A stretch of 55,830 nucleotides of DNA from an uncultured Bacteroides sp. GTDB taxonomy: Bacteria > Bacteroidota > Bacteroidia > Bacteroidales > Bacteroidaceae. The stretch is from NCBI GenBank assembly GCA_958477465.1, contig CAUEFX010000022.1, forward strand, positions 1-55,830, in the 5' to 3' direction. Shown in pieces: positions 49,238 through 55,830 of the stretch; position 1 is the stretch's first letter, and each line of letters begins with the position of its first letter. Position numbers and translations under genes: made by a program. Below the pieces are notes generated by a model that made no database searches, was not told where the DNA came from, and saw nothing but the letters and a program-made list of their open reading frames with translations.

Positions 49238-50173
49238 TCATCTTACGGGTTGGAAGAACCGGTTCCACCGGTATCCGTCGAATAATCCGGTTCCGTCTTC
49301 CTTGGAGAACCAGACGAAAGCGGCTTTCCCGATGACATGGTCTTGCGGAACAAAACCGAAGAGGCGCGAATCGGACAGGTTGACGGAATTGTCGGAGGCC
49401 ATCCAATAATAGTCTTTGGTGAAATAACAGTGCTGTACGGCGCGTCCTTCCACGTATAAGGTATCATTTCTGATCTCCGCCTGTTTTCCTTCGTGCAGCA
49501 CCAGGGTGTTGCGGAGAAGGGTCCTGTTCCAGGGATACACCCGTACGGCCTTTCCCTTACCCGGTATTATCAGCGGGTTGGCAGCCTGGTTCTCCCCGCC
49601 GGATTCCAGCGGGTGAATCCAACTGTTGCCGCTCATGGCCTGCTCCAGCAGGTAGTGCTCGTAGCGGCTGAAGCTCCGCACATTGTTGGTGGAATCTTGC
49701 CCCATCAGCTCATTCGGCGTGATGGATAAGATGGAGAGGAGAGAGTCCAACTGTTGCTCTTTTTCCCGCGGATAGACATACAACCTTTTCCGGTCGGGGG
49801 CAGAAGCGGTTCGGGAGGATACGATAGAGAAGATCGAATCGACCAGCAAGGTATCGCCGGGCACGCCTATACAGCGGCTGATGAACACCTCCCGTCTGTC
49901 GATGACCGGTTCCGTTGCGGCGGGATTATTGAAAACAACGATATCGTCTTTCCGGATTTTGCGCTCTCCCCAGCGGTGGTAGGAGAAAAGAGACATGAAA
50001 GGCAGGCGGAGGCCATAGCTCCATTTATTGACCAATATGCGCTCGCCGCGAAAAAGAGAGTTTTCCATGCCTGCCGAAGGAATGAGGCAGGAGGTAAAAG
50101 CAAAACCGCGGAGCAATAATACGATGATTGTTGCTCCGGTTAAGGCGATTATCCATTTCAGGTTTCTCTTCAT
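49238..50173 (-). CDS. Signal peptidase I paralogue lacking catalytic Ser and Lys
   Basis: S26-fold membrane protein, 311 aa, with one N-terminal helix (about 6-25). Aligned to signal peptidase I, the nucleophile position of box B is Gly35 (IPSAGMENSL, where active enzymes have Ser before the Met/Leu), and the general-base Lys of box D is Ser99 (VFISRCIGVPGD, normally xKRxxGxPGD). The remaining boxes are well kept, including YWMASDNSVNLSDSRLFGFV near the end. It is probably catalytically dead, acting with or on its active neighbour 46 bp upstream. Ser33 is two residues away and an unlikely substitute. Confidence 0.85.
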   Translation of the reverse strand: MKRNLKWIIALTGATIIVLLLRGFAFTSCLIPSAGMENSLFRGERILVNKWSYGLRLPFMSLFSYHRWGERKIRKDDIVVFNNPAATEPVIDRREVFISRCIGVPGDTLLVDSIFSIVSSRTASAPDRKRLYVYPREKEQQLDSLLSILSITPNELMGQDSTNNVRSFSRYEHYLLEQAMSGNSWIHPLESGGENQAANPLIIPGKGKAVRVYPWNRTLLRNTLVLHEGKQAEIRNDTLYVEGRAVQHCYFTKDYYWMASDNSVNLSDSRLFGFVPQDHVIGKAAFVWFSKEDGTGLFDGYRWNRFFQPVR

Positions 50174-50219
50174 GGTACAGCCGATGAGTGCATGGGCGCA
50201 TTAGTGGATTGAATGATTG

Positions 50220-51647
50220 CTATTTTACCCATTTAAAGATACGGTTCCAACGGATTTTGCCGTTGAACCATCCGCGGTCTTTATCCAGAGACAGCCATAC
50301 GACAATGGGTTTGCCCACTACGTGGTCTTCGGGTACGAATCCCCAATAGCGGGAATCTTGCGAGTTGTGGCGGTTGTCGCCCATCATCCAGTAGTAATCC
50401 ATCCCGAAAGTGTACTGGTCCGTCTTCTGTCCGTTGATGTAGATGCCGTCTTCTTTTACTTCCAGCTTATTGCCTTCGTAGGCGACGATGCATCTTTCAT
50501 AAAGCGACAGGTTGTCCATGGTCAGTGTGATGGTAGAGCCTTTGGACGGTATCCAGATAGGGCCGTAATTGTCTACTGTCCAGTCTGTGTACAGATTTTG
50601 CGGATAGAGGTCGTGCAAGGGTCTCGTAGGGATGGGAGTGATGTCGGTGACAAGATCTTTCCGTCCGAGCAGCGTATTGCGCGCTTTCTGGGTCAAAGGC
50701 AGATAGAACGTTGTTGCCCCCGGCTGGTAGTCCTGCGTATCCTCGCGGCTCAGCCCTAATTCATCGTGCAGGAAGGCGTCCGGTATGGTGTTTCCGGTAG
50801 CCTCCACTTTGTAGAAGAACTGGATGTCTTCCGGCTCTTCTTGTGCTACACCGTCTATGTATATGATGCGGTCTTTGATCTGCAACGTATCTCCCGGCAG
50901 CCCGACACAGCGTTTTACATAATTCTCCCGACGGTCTACCGGACGGTAGATAAGTCCGCCGAACTCTTCGGGATGGGAGAGTACATATTGTCTTCCGGCG
51001 TTGCGGTAGAGATCGTACACAATGCGTTGCTGCTGGCTGTTGAGGCTGTCCATGTTGATCGGGTTGGGATACAGCCTTTTGCCTTCCCGATAGATGATGT
51101 TGTCATAAAAGTCCGTCTGCTGATAGTTGACGGCAACCGTATCACCCGCCGGGAAATTGAATACCACGATGTCGTTCATCTTGACCTTGCCGAATCCGGG
51201 AACACGCTTGTATTTCCATTGGGGCCACTCGATGTACGACTTGGTATTGACAATGGGGAGCGTGTGCTGTGCCAGCGGCATGGAGAGGGGCGTGTTCGGC
51301 ACCCGGGGGCCGTAGCTCATCTTGCTGACGTACAGGAAGTCGCCCACCAACAGGGATTTCTCCAAGGAGGAGGAGGGGATCTGATAATTCTGGAATATGT
51401 ATATATTCACAAAGTATACGGCTACCAAGGCGAAAACGATGGCATCTACCCAACTCATGATGCTGCGTACGGCAGGGTTTTTCGATTTCTTCCAGAAAGA
51501 CCAGGGAATTTTCTTGGTAATGTAAATGTCGGAGATGAAAGGTACTACGATGAGTCCCCACCAACTTTTCACCCATACCAGGAAGATCAGGTAAAGGATG
51601 ATAGCGATGGCACATTTAATCCATTGTGCGCGTGTTGCTTTTCTCAT
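50220..51647 (-). CDS. lepB: Signal peptidase I
   Basis: Cleaves signal peptides of exported proteins at the periplasmic face. 475 aa, longer than E. coli LepB, with two N-terminal helices (about 12-36 and 66-86), nucleophile Ser94 in IPSSSLEKSL, general base Lys245 in NYVKRCVGLPGDTL, and YWMMGDNRHNSQDSRYWGFVPEDHVVGK near 420. The extra length is a large insert between boxes B and D (about 160-235) and another around 280-360. It follows dapB by 17 bp and precedes the inactive paralogue. Confidence 0.93.
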   Translation of the reverse strand: MRKATRAQWIKCAIAIILYLIFLVWVKSWWGLIVVPFISDIYITKKIPWSFWKKSKNPAVRSIMSWVDAIVFALVAVYFVNIYIFQNYQIPSSSLEKSLLVGDFLYVSKMSYGPRVPNTPLSMPLAQHTLPIVNTKSYIEWPQWKYKRVPGFGKVKMNDIVVFNFPAGDTVAVNYQQTDFYDNIIYREGKRLYPNPINMDSLNSQQQRIVYDLYRNAGRQYVLSHPEEFGGLIYRPVDRRENYVKRCVGLPGDTLQIKDRIIYIDGVAQEEPEDIQFFYKVEATGNTIPDAFLHDELGLSREDTQDYQPGATTFYLPLTQKARNTLLGRKDLVTDITPIPTRPLHDLYPQNLYTDWTVDNYGPIWIPSKGSTITLTMDNLSLYERCIVAYEGNKLEVKEDGIYINGQKTDQYTFGMDYYWMMGDNRHNSQDSRYWGFVPEDHVVGKPIVVWLSLDKDRGWFNGKIRWNRIFKWVK

Positions 51648-51664
51648 GATTATCGTTTTTTTGT

Positions 51665-52417
51665 TTATTTAGAACTCGGCTTCGGGTCTTCGTCGGCTAA
51701 AAACGGGAAGAGATCGCTCATCCCTAAATATCCTTGTTTGCCGGCGGTGTATTCGGCCGCTAAAATGGCACCCAATGCAAATCCTCCGCGATTCTTGGCA
51801 TCATGGGTAATCGAAATGCTGTCGGCGGCGGAGTCGTAGCGGATGGTGTGGATCCCGAATACTTCTCCTTCGCGGATGGAGTGTATCGGCAGTTCGTCTG
51901 CTGCTGTGGCTTCTTCTTTCACCCAGCGGCTTTTGCGGTCCAGGTTTGCAAGGATGCCTTCGGCCAGGGTGATGGCTGTGCCGCTCGGGGCGTCGAGCTT
52001 GTGCACATGGTGCGTTTCGCTCATGGTCACGTCGTATGCCGGAAACCGGTTCATAATCTTTGCCAGGTATTTGTTGACGGCGGAGAAAATGGCTACTCCC
52101 AAGCTGAAGTTGGAAGACCAGAACAGGGTCTTTCCCTTTTTCTCGCAAAGCTCTTTTATCTCGTCACCGTGTTCGGCCATCCATCCGGTACTGCCCGATA
52201 CCAGCTTTACGCCGGCATTGAAGGTCCGGATATAGTTATTGTACGCTGCCTTGGGATTGGTGAATTCGATTGCTACATCCGCAGAACGGAATGCTTCGGA
52301 CTCGAAGTCGTCCTGATTGTTGATATCGATGATGCAGACAATCTCATGTCCGCGGCTGAGGGCGACTTTTTCCAATTCCTTGCCCATTTTTCCGTAACCG
52401 ATTAATGCTATTTTCAT
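51665..52417 (-). CDS. dapB: 4-hydroxy-tetrahydrodipicolinate reductase
   Basis: NAD(P)H-dependent step of the diaminopimelate/lysine pathway. 250 aa: Rossmann motif LIGYGKMGKELEKVA (4-18), substrate and catalytic motif MSETHHVHKLDAPSGTAITLAE near 133-154. Full length and canonical. It leads the dapB-lepB-lepB paralogue-wbqC unit from a TATCTTTG box at 52451-52458. Confidence 0.95.
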   Translation of the reverse strand: MKIALIGYGKMGKELEKVALSRGHEIVCIIDINNQDDFESEAFRSADVAIEFTNPKAAYNNYIRTFNAGVKLVSGSTGWMAEHGDEIKELCEKKGKTLFWSSNFSLGVAIFSAVNKYLAKIMNRFPAYDVTMSETHHVHKLDAPSGTAITLAEGILANLDRKSRWVKEEATAADELPIHSIREGEVFGIHTIRYDSAADSISITHDAKNRGGFALGAILAAEYTAGKQGYLGMSDLFPFLADEDPKPSSK

Positions 52418-52450
52418 TGTTTTATCGACTTATATTCAAAATAATAGTCG

Positions 52451-52476
52451 CAAAGATAAGATTTTTATTACATTTG
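52451..52476. promoter_or_regulatory. Divergent -7 boxes for dapB and the DUF2851 gene
   Basis: Minus-strand TATCTTTG (52451-52458) lies 34 bp before dapB; plus-strand TACATTTG (52469-52476) lies 26 bp before ATG 52502. The boxes are 10 bp apart, so the polymerase sites overlap and may compete. Confidence 0.6.
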
Positions 52477-52501
52477 TCGAATACATTAACTCTTTGTTAA
52501 C

Positions 52502-53773
52502 ATGGAGCAACTCCTACACTATGTCTGGAAACACAAGATATTTCCCCTCAACTTATTGCAGACAACTTCCGGCTTGCCGGTAGAAGTCATTGACGCCGGT
52601 TTGCAGAACCCGCATGCCGGTCCGGATTTTTTTAATGCGAAACTGAAGATAGACGGTACGATTTGGGTGGGGAATGTGGAGATACACACGGCTTCTTCCG
52701 ATTGGTACAGACACGGGCATGACCGGGATAGGGCTTACGATTCGGTCATCCTGCACGTGGTGGAGCAGGCCGATTGCGAGGTGGTACGGACCAATGGCGA
52801 ACGGCTGCCTCAAATGCAGCTTGCGTGTCCGGAGCAGATAAGGCGGCACTATGACGAGCTTCGCCGGGCGGATACTTATCCTCCTTGCCACTCTGTGCTT
52901 GCCTCTTTGTCCGGACTGACCGTCCACTCCTGGCTGACTGCCTTGCAGACAGAGCGTTTTCAGCAGAAGGCAGAGGGGATTGCCGGGCGGTTGCAGCGCT
53001 GCAATAACCATTGGGAAGATGCTTTTTTTATTACTCTTGCCCGCAACTTCGGCTTCGGACTGAACGGGGATGCTTTCGAGACGTGGGCCAACTCGATACC
53101 TTTCCGTGCCGTCGACAAGCATCGGGATGACGGGATGCAGGTAGAGGCTTTCTTCTTTGGGCTGGCGGGGCTGCTGGAGGGAGATGCGGCGGATGATTAT
53201 CAGATGCGGATACAGAATGAATTCCGTTATCTGCAATATAAATTCGGGCTACCTTCTGCAATGGATGCCTCTTTGTGGCGCTTCCTGCGTATCCGTCCGG
53301 ATAATTTTCCGTACGTCCGTCTGGCACAGTTGGCATCGCTTTATCACAAAGAGCGTTCTTTGTTTTCCCGCATGATGGAAGCGGAAACGTTGAAAGCGGT
53401 CCGGCAGATTCTGGTTGCCCGCACTTCGCCTTATTGGGAGGAACATTTTGTCTTCGGCAAGCCGTCTGCACGGAAAGAAAAGGCGATCGGTGTGAATGCA
53501 CAAGATCTGTTGATTATAAATACAGTGATTCCTTTTCTCTATGCTTACGGGTTACATAAGGCGGATGAGCGCCTTTGCGATCGCGCCGGTCGTTTTCTGG
53601 AAGAGCTGAAAGCGGAGAACAATTATGTCACCCGCAGGTGGAACAACGCCGGACTGTCTGTGCATACGGCGGCCGACAGCCAGGCCCTGTTGCAACTTCA
53701 AAAGGAATATTGTGATAAGAAGAAATGTCTGTACTGCCGTTTCGGATATGAATATTTGCGGAAAAGTCAGTGA
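52502..53773 (+). CDS. DUF2851 family protein
   Basis: Protein of unknown function conserved in Bacteroidetes, 423 aa. It opens MEQLLHYVWKHKIFPLNLLQTTSGLPVEVIDAG, with GDxH-like NVEIHTASSDWYRHGHDRDRAYDSVILHVV near 60-90, a helical middle, and a Cys-rich end (EYCDKKKCLYCRFGYEYLRK) that could bind a metal. No signal peptide; probably cytoplasmic. The NVEIH/HxxDxxYDxVILHVV pattern suggests a nuclease-like core, but that is only an impression. Confidence 0.85.
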   Translation: MEQLLHYVWKHKIFPLNLLQTTSGLPVEVIDAGLQNPHAGPDFFNAKLKIDGTIWVGNVEIHTASSDWYRHGHDRDRAYDSVILHVVEQADCEVVRTNGERLPQMQLACPEQIRRHYDELRRADTYPPCHSVLASLSGLTVHSWLTALQTERFQQKAEGIAGRLQRCNNHWEDAFFITLARNFGFGLNGDAFETWANSIPFRAVDKHRDDGMQVEAFFFGLAGLLEGDAADDYQMRIQNEFRYLQYKFGLPSAMDASLWRFLRIRPDNFPYVRLAQLASLYHKERSLFSRMMEAETLKAVRQILVARTSPYWEEHFVFGKPSARKEKAIGVNAQDLLIINTVIPFLYAYGLHKADERLCDRAGRFLEELKAENNYVTRRWNNAGLSVHTAADSQALLQLQKEYCDKKKCLYCRFGYEYLRKSQ

Positions 53774-53888
53774 GGACGATGTATATTTTCTTGCTCTTTT
53801 TTGCAGAATCGGGATTTTCTTGATAAACTTGCATTACTTTTTAGAAATGAGAGAAAAAAGTTGAATATTCAAACATCAGACAGTTTTT

Positions 53889-54440
53889 ATGAGAATCAAG
53901 AAATTTGTGTCCGGGCTATTGGCTTTCATCGCGTTTGTAAGTATACTATTGATTTCCTGTGCCAATCATTCGAAAGCAAAAGGTGAAAACGAAGGAGCGG
54001 AAAAGGAGAGTTTTGAATCCTTTCTGGAGAAGTTCACTTCCAGTGCGGCTTTTCAGTATACGAGAATAAAATTCCCGCTGAAAACTCCCATCACCTTATT
54101 GACCGATGACGGGAATAGTGAGAAGACATTTCCTTTTACCAAAGAGAAATGGCCCCTGCTGGATAGCGAGACGCTGAAAGAGGAACGCATCACGCAGGAA
54201 GAAGGGGGAGTCTATGTCTCACAGTTTACGCTTAATGAGCCTGAGCATAAAATCTTTGAAGCCGGATACGAGGAATCGGAGGAAGATCTCCGTATCGAGT
54301 TCGAATGTATCGACGGCAAATGGTATGTGACCGATTGCTATACGGGATGGTATGGATTTGATCTGCCTGTAAGCGAGCTGGAAGGAACGGTGCTTCAGAT
54401 TCAGGAAGACAATAAGGCTTTCAAAGAGATACATCCTTGA
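53889..54440 (+). CDS. DUF4348-like lipoprotein
   Basis: Small lipoprotein, 183 aa, with signal MRIKKFVSGLLAFIAFVSILLISCANHSK (lipobox region LISC, Cys24). The mature part (FESFLEKFTSSAAFQYTRIKFPLKTPI, FECIDGKWYVTDCYTGWYGFD) resembles the DUF4348 family of Bacteroides putative lipoproteins, whose function is unknown. Moderately sure of the family. A hairpin terminator follows at 54511-54541. Confidence 0.72.
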   Translation: MRIKKFVSGLLAFIAFVSILLISCANHSKAKGENEGAEKESFESFLEKFTSSAAFQYTRIKFPLKTPITLLTDDGNSEKTFPFTKEKWPLLDSETLKEERITQEEGGVYVSQFTLNEPEHKIFEAGYEESEEDLRIEFECIDGKWYVTDCYTGWYGFDLPVSELEGTVLQIQEDNKAFKEIHP

Positions 54441-54510
54441 TGGGAGGCGCCGGTCTAAATGACAGGCAATAGGGTATTCTGAATAATTATTGTAATATTC
54501 TGTACGATTT

Positions 54511-54541
54511 GAACCCTGCTTTTTACGAAAAGTGGGGTTTC
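54511..54541 (+). terminator. Terminator after the DUF4348-like gene
   Basis: GAACCCTGCTTTT pairs with AAAAGTGGGGTTTC (two G-U pairs) around ACG, followed by TTTG. It ends 8 bp before the DUF6250 start, so it separates the two genes. Confidence 0.75.
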
Positions 54542-54549
54542 TTTGTATC

Positions 54550-55248
54550 ATGAAACAAACCTTGATCCGATATTCCGTCTTATTAATTGGAGGATGCCTG
54601 CTGGCTGCTTGTCTCTCTTCCAATAGAAAAAACAATCCGATCCTTGAAAAGTGGATTGCGGAAGATGAGTCTGCTGCCATGCAATGGTCATTGGTATCCG
54701 ATACGGTGGAACTTGTTGTGCCCGCCGGACTCACTTTGTGGTATAATGAATACCTGACGGGCGATTATGAGATTAGCTACCACGTTGCCATGCTGGCGGA
54801 AGGCGGTGAATTCGACCGTCTGAGCGATCTTAACTGCTTCTGGGCGGCCAATGACCCGTTGCACCCCGGACATTTTTTTGCCCGTAGCCAATGGCGGAAC
54901 GGAATTTTTAAGAACTATAATACATTGAATCTTTTCTATGTGGGGTATGGCGGGAATGAAAATACCACCACCCGTTTCCGCCGCTATTATGCCGAATTCA
55001 ACGGTGTGGATGATGCCCGTGTGAAACCATTGATAGCGGAATACACGGATCCGGAACATCTGTTGGTGGCGGGTAAATGGTATCACCTGGTGATCCGTGT
55101 AGAGAAAGGATGCACTACTTATTCCGTGAATGGCGAGGAATTGTTTCGCGCTTCATTAAAACCCGGCGAAGGTGACGGCTACTTCGGCCTGCGCCTGCTT
55201 CGGAACCATGTGTTGGTGACGGGTTTTGAAGTAACCCCTGTTCGATAA
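54550..55248 (+). CDS. DUF6250-like lipoprotein
   Basis: Surface or periplasmic lipoprotein, 232 aa from ATG 54550 (MKQTLIRYSVLLIGGCLLAACLSSN; lipobox LAAC). An in-frame GTG 18 bases upstream lies in the terminator stem and is rejected. The mature protein looks like a jelly-roll, concanavalin/laminin G-like domain (GDYEISYHVAML, CFWAANDP, YNTLNLFYVGYGGNENTTTRFRRY, TYSVNGEELFRASL). Such domains occur with polysaccharide lyases in Bacteroides and may bind or cleave acidic glycans. It precedes the PL8 gene by 25 bp, suggesting one operon. Confidence 0.75.
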   Translation: MKQTLIRYSVLLIGGCLLAACLSSNRKNNPILEKWIAEDESAAMQWSLVSDTVELVVPAGLTLWYNEYLTGDYEISYHVAMLAEGGEFDRLSDLNCFWAANDPLHPGHFFARSQWRNGIFKNYNTLNLFYVGYGGNENTTTRFRRYYAEFNGVDDARVKPLIAEYTDPEHLLVAGKWYHLVIRVEKGCTTYSVNGEELFRASLKPGEGDGYFGLRLLRNHVLVTGFEVTPVR

Positions 55249-55273
55249 CTGATGATATTTAATACTTTGAATA

Positions 55274-55830
55274 ATGAAACAGCTTTTTATCAGACTGAAA
55301 ATTGTATTTTGTCTCTTCTTGGGAGGTGTTCTCCCTTCGTTTGCGCAGTTTGTCCGGAATGATCGTATGTTCTCTTTCGAGGAGCCGGGCGTACCGGTAT
55401 GCGTGAGTGGTGAAAACTCAAAATTGTCCGTTTCAACGGAACATTATAAGGATGGAAAGCACTCCTTGGCATGGGAATTTGAACCGGGGGGAACGCTCTC
55501 TTTAAAGAAAGACCTGAAGTTCGAAAAGAAAGATCCTACCGGAAAAGACCTATACCTTTCCGCATTTATCGTATGGGTGTATAACGAACAGCCGCAGGAT
55601 AAGAAAATAGAATTCCAGTTCTTGAAAGACGGGAAGGTATGCACCTCTTTTCCGTTCGGCATCAACTTTAAAGGTTGGCGTGCCGCATGGGTCTGTTATG
55701 AGCGGGATATGCAGGGCGTGCCCGAAGAGGGGATGAATGAACTGCGTGCGGTGGCGCCGGACGTGAAAGGAAAACTTTTTATCGACCATTTGATTACCGC
55801 AATCAAGGGCGATGCCCGCCAGCAGACGGC
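55274..55830 (+). CDS. PL8 chondroitin/hyaluronan lyase, 5' part only
   Basis: First 185 residues of a secreted polysaccharide lyase family 8 enzyme, cut by the window edge. Signal peptide MKQLFIRLKIVFCLFLGGVLPSFAQ, then the N-terminal carbohydrate-binding-like Lyase_N domain (MFSFEEPGVPVCVSG, HYKDGKHSLAWEFEPGG, KKDLKFEKKDPTGKDLYLSAF, FPFGINFKGWRAAWVCYERD, RLFIDHLI-like KLFIDHLITA). This matches chondroitin ABC-type lyases of gut Bacteroides closely. The catalytic domain lies beyond the window. It suggests a glycosaminoglycan-utilisation locus to the right. Confidence 0.88.
   Translation, partial: MKQLFIRLKIVFCLFLGGVLPSFAQFVRNDRMFSFEEPGVPVCVSGENSKLSVSTEHYKDGKHSLAWEFEPGGTLSLKKDLKFEKKDPTGKDLYLSAFIVWVYNEQPQDKKIEFQFLKDGKVCTSFPFGINFKGWRAAWVCYERDMQGVPEEGMNELRAVAPDVKGKLFIDHLITAIKGDARQQT

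Overview
The window is an ordinary stretch of chromosome from a gut Bacteroides (Bacteroidales). The evidence is the -7 promoter word TAnnTTTG upstream of many genes, families typical of this group (S46 and S9B dipeptidyl peptidases, DUF2851, DUF4348, DUF6250, SpmA-SpmB fusion, AAA/PD-(D/E)XK DUF1703-type proteins, EpsC-type serine acetyltransferase, chondroitin lyase) and lipoprotein signals on several products. I see no tRNA, rRNA, CRISPR array, transposase or integrase. All genes look intact except the last, which runs off the right edge.

Layout. 186-9495 is one minus-strand run: RNA methyltransferase, ORF6N regulator-like protein, dipeptidyl peptidase IV, purD, a membrane protein, YqaA, mnmD, and the binding protein and ATPase of a zinc-type ABC importer. 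A serine acetyltransferase (minus) and a TPR histidine kinase plus LytTR regulator (plus) diverge near 10.6 kb. 13.8-25.3 kb is mostly genome maintenance and nucleotide/tRNA metabolism: polA, a polyprenyl synthase, a DUF1266 protein with a long structured leader, deoC-mazG-dtd, uvrC, apt, mnmG. 25.5-32.3 kb holds ybeY, spmAB, two small DNA glycosylase-like genes (AlkD and AlkZ-related), an AAA/PD-(D/E)XK protein after an AT-rich gap, and ruvB. Then come a flippase, a DUF389 protein and a DPP7-type peptidase (plus); a DEAD helicase, a lipoprotein tyrosine phosphatase and a LOG-SIS-PfkB operon (minus); an M16 peptidase and a GH3 glucosidase (plus); an alginate-lyase-fold enzyme, WbqC-like protein, two signal peptidase I paralogues and dapB (minus). 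The right end is DUF2851, a DUF4348 lipoprotein, a DUF6250 lipoprotein and the start of a PL8 chondroitin-type lyase, probably the edge of a glycosaminoglycan-utilisation locus.

The most interesting signals are mostly between genes. (1) Four intergenic arrays of 3-5 degenerate repeats share a 22-bp pitch but have unrelated sequences; each unit carries a small palindrome. (2) A ~90-bp module made of a terminator hairpin, a 20-bp palindrome and a -7 promoter box occurs twice, upstream of uvrC and ruvB, and its hairpin shows compensatory changes. (3) Two parS-like sites lie between genes, one 15/16 to the classical consensus beside mnmG. (4) One of the two tandem signal peptidases has lost both catalytic residues. 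(5) The DUF1266 gene has a ~260-nt leader with three arms that can form mutually exclusive hairpins. (6) Two long-stem, nested hairpin elements with GTGTRTCAAAA ends look like a dispersed MITE- or terminator-like family.
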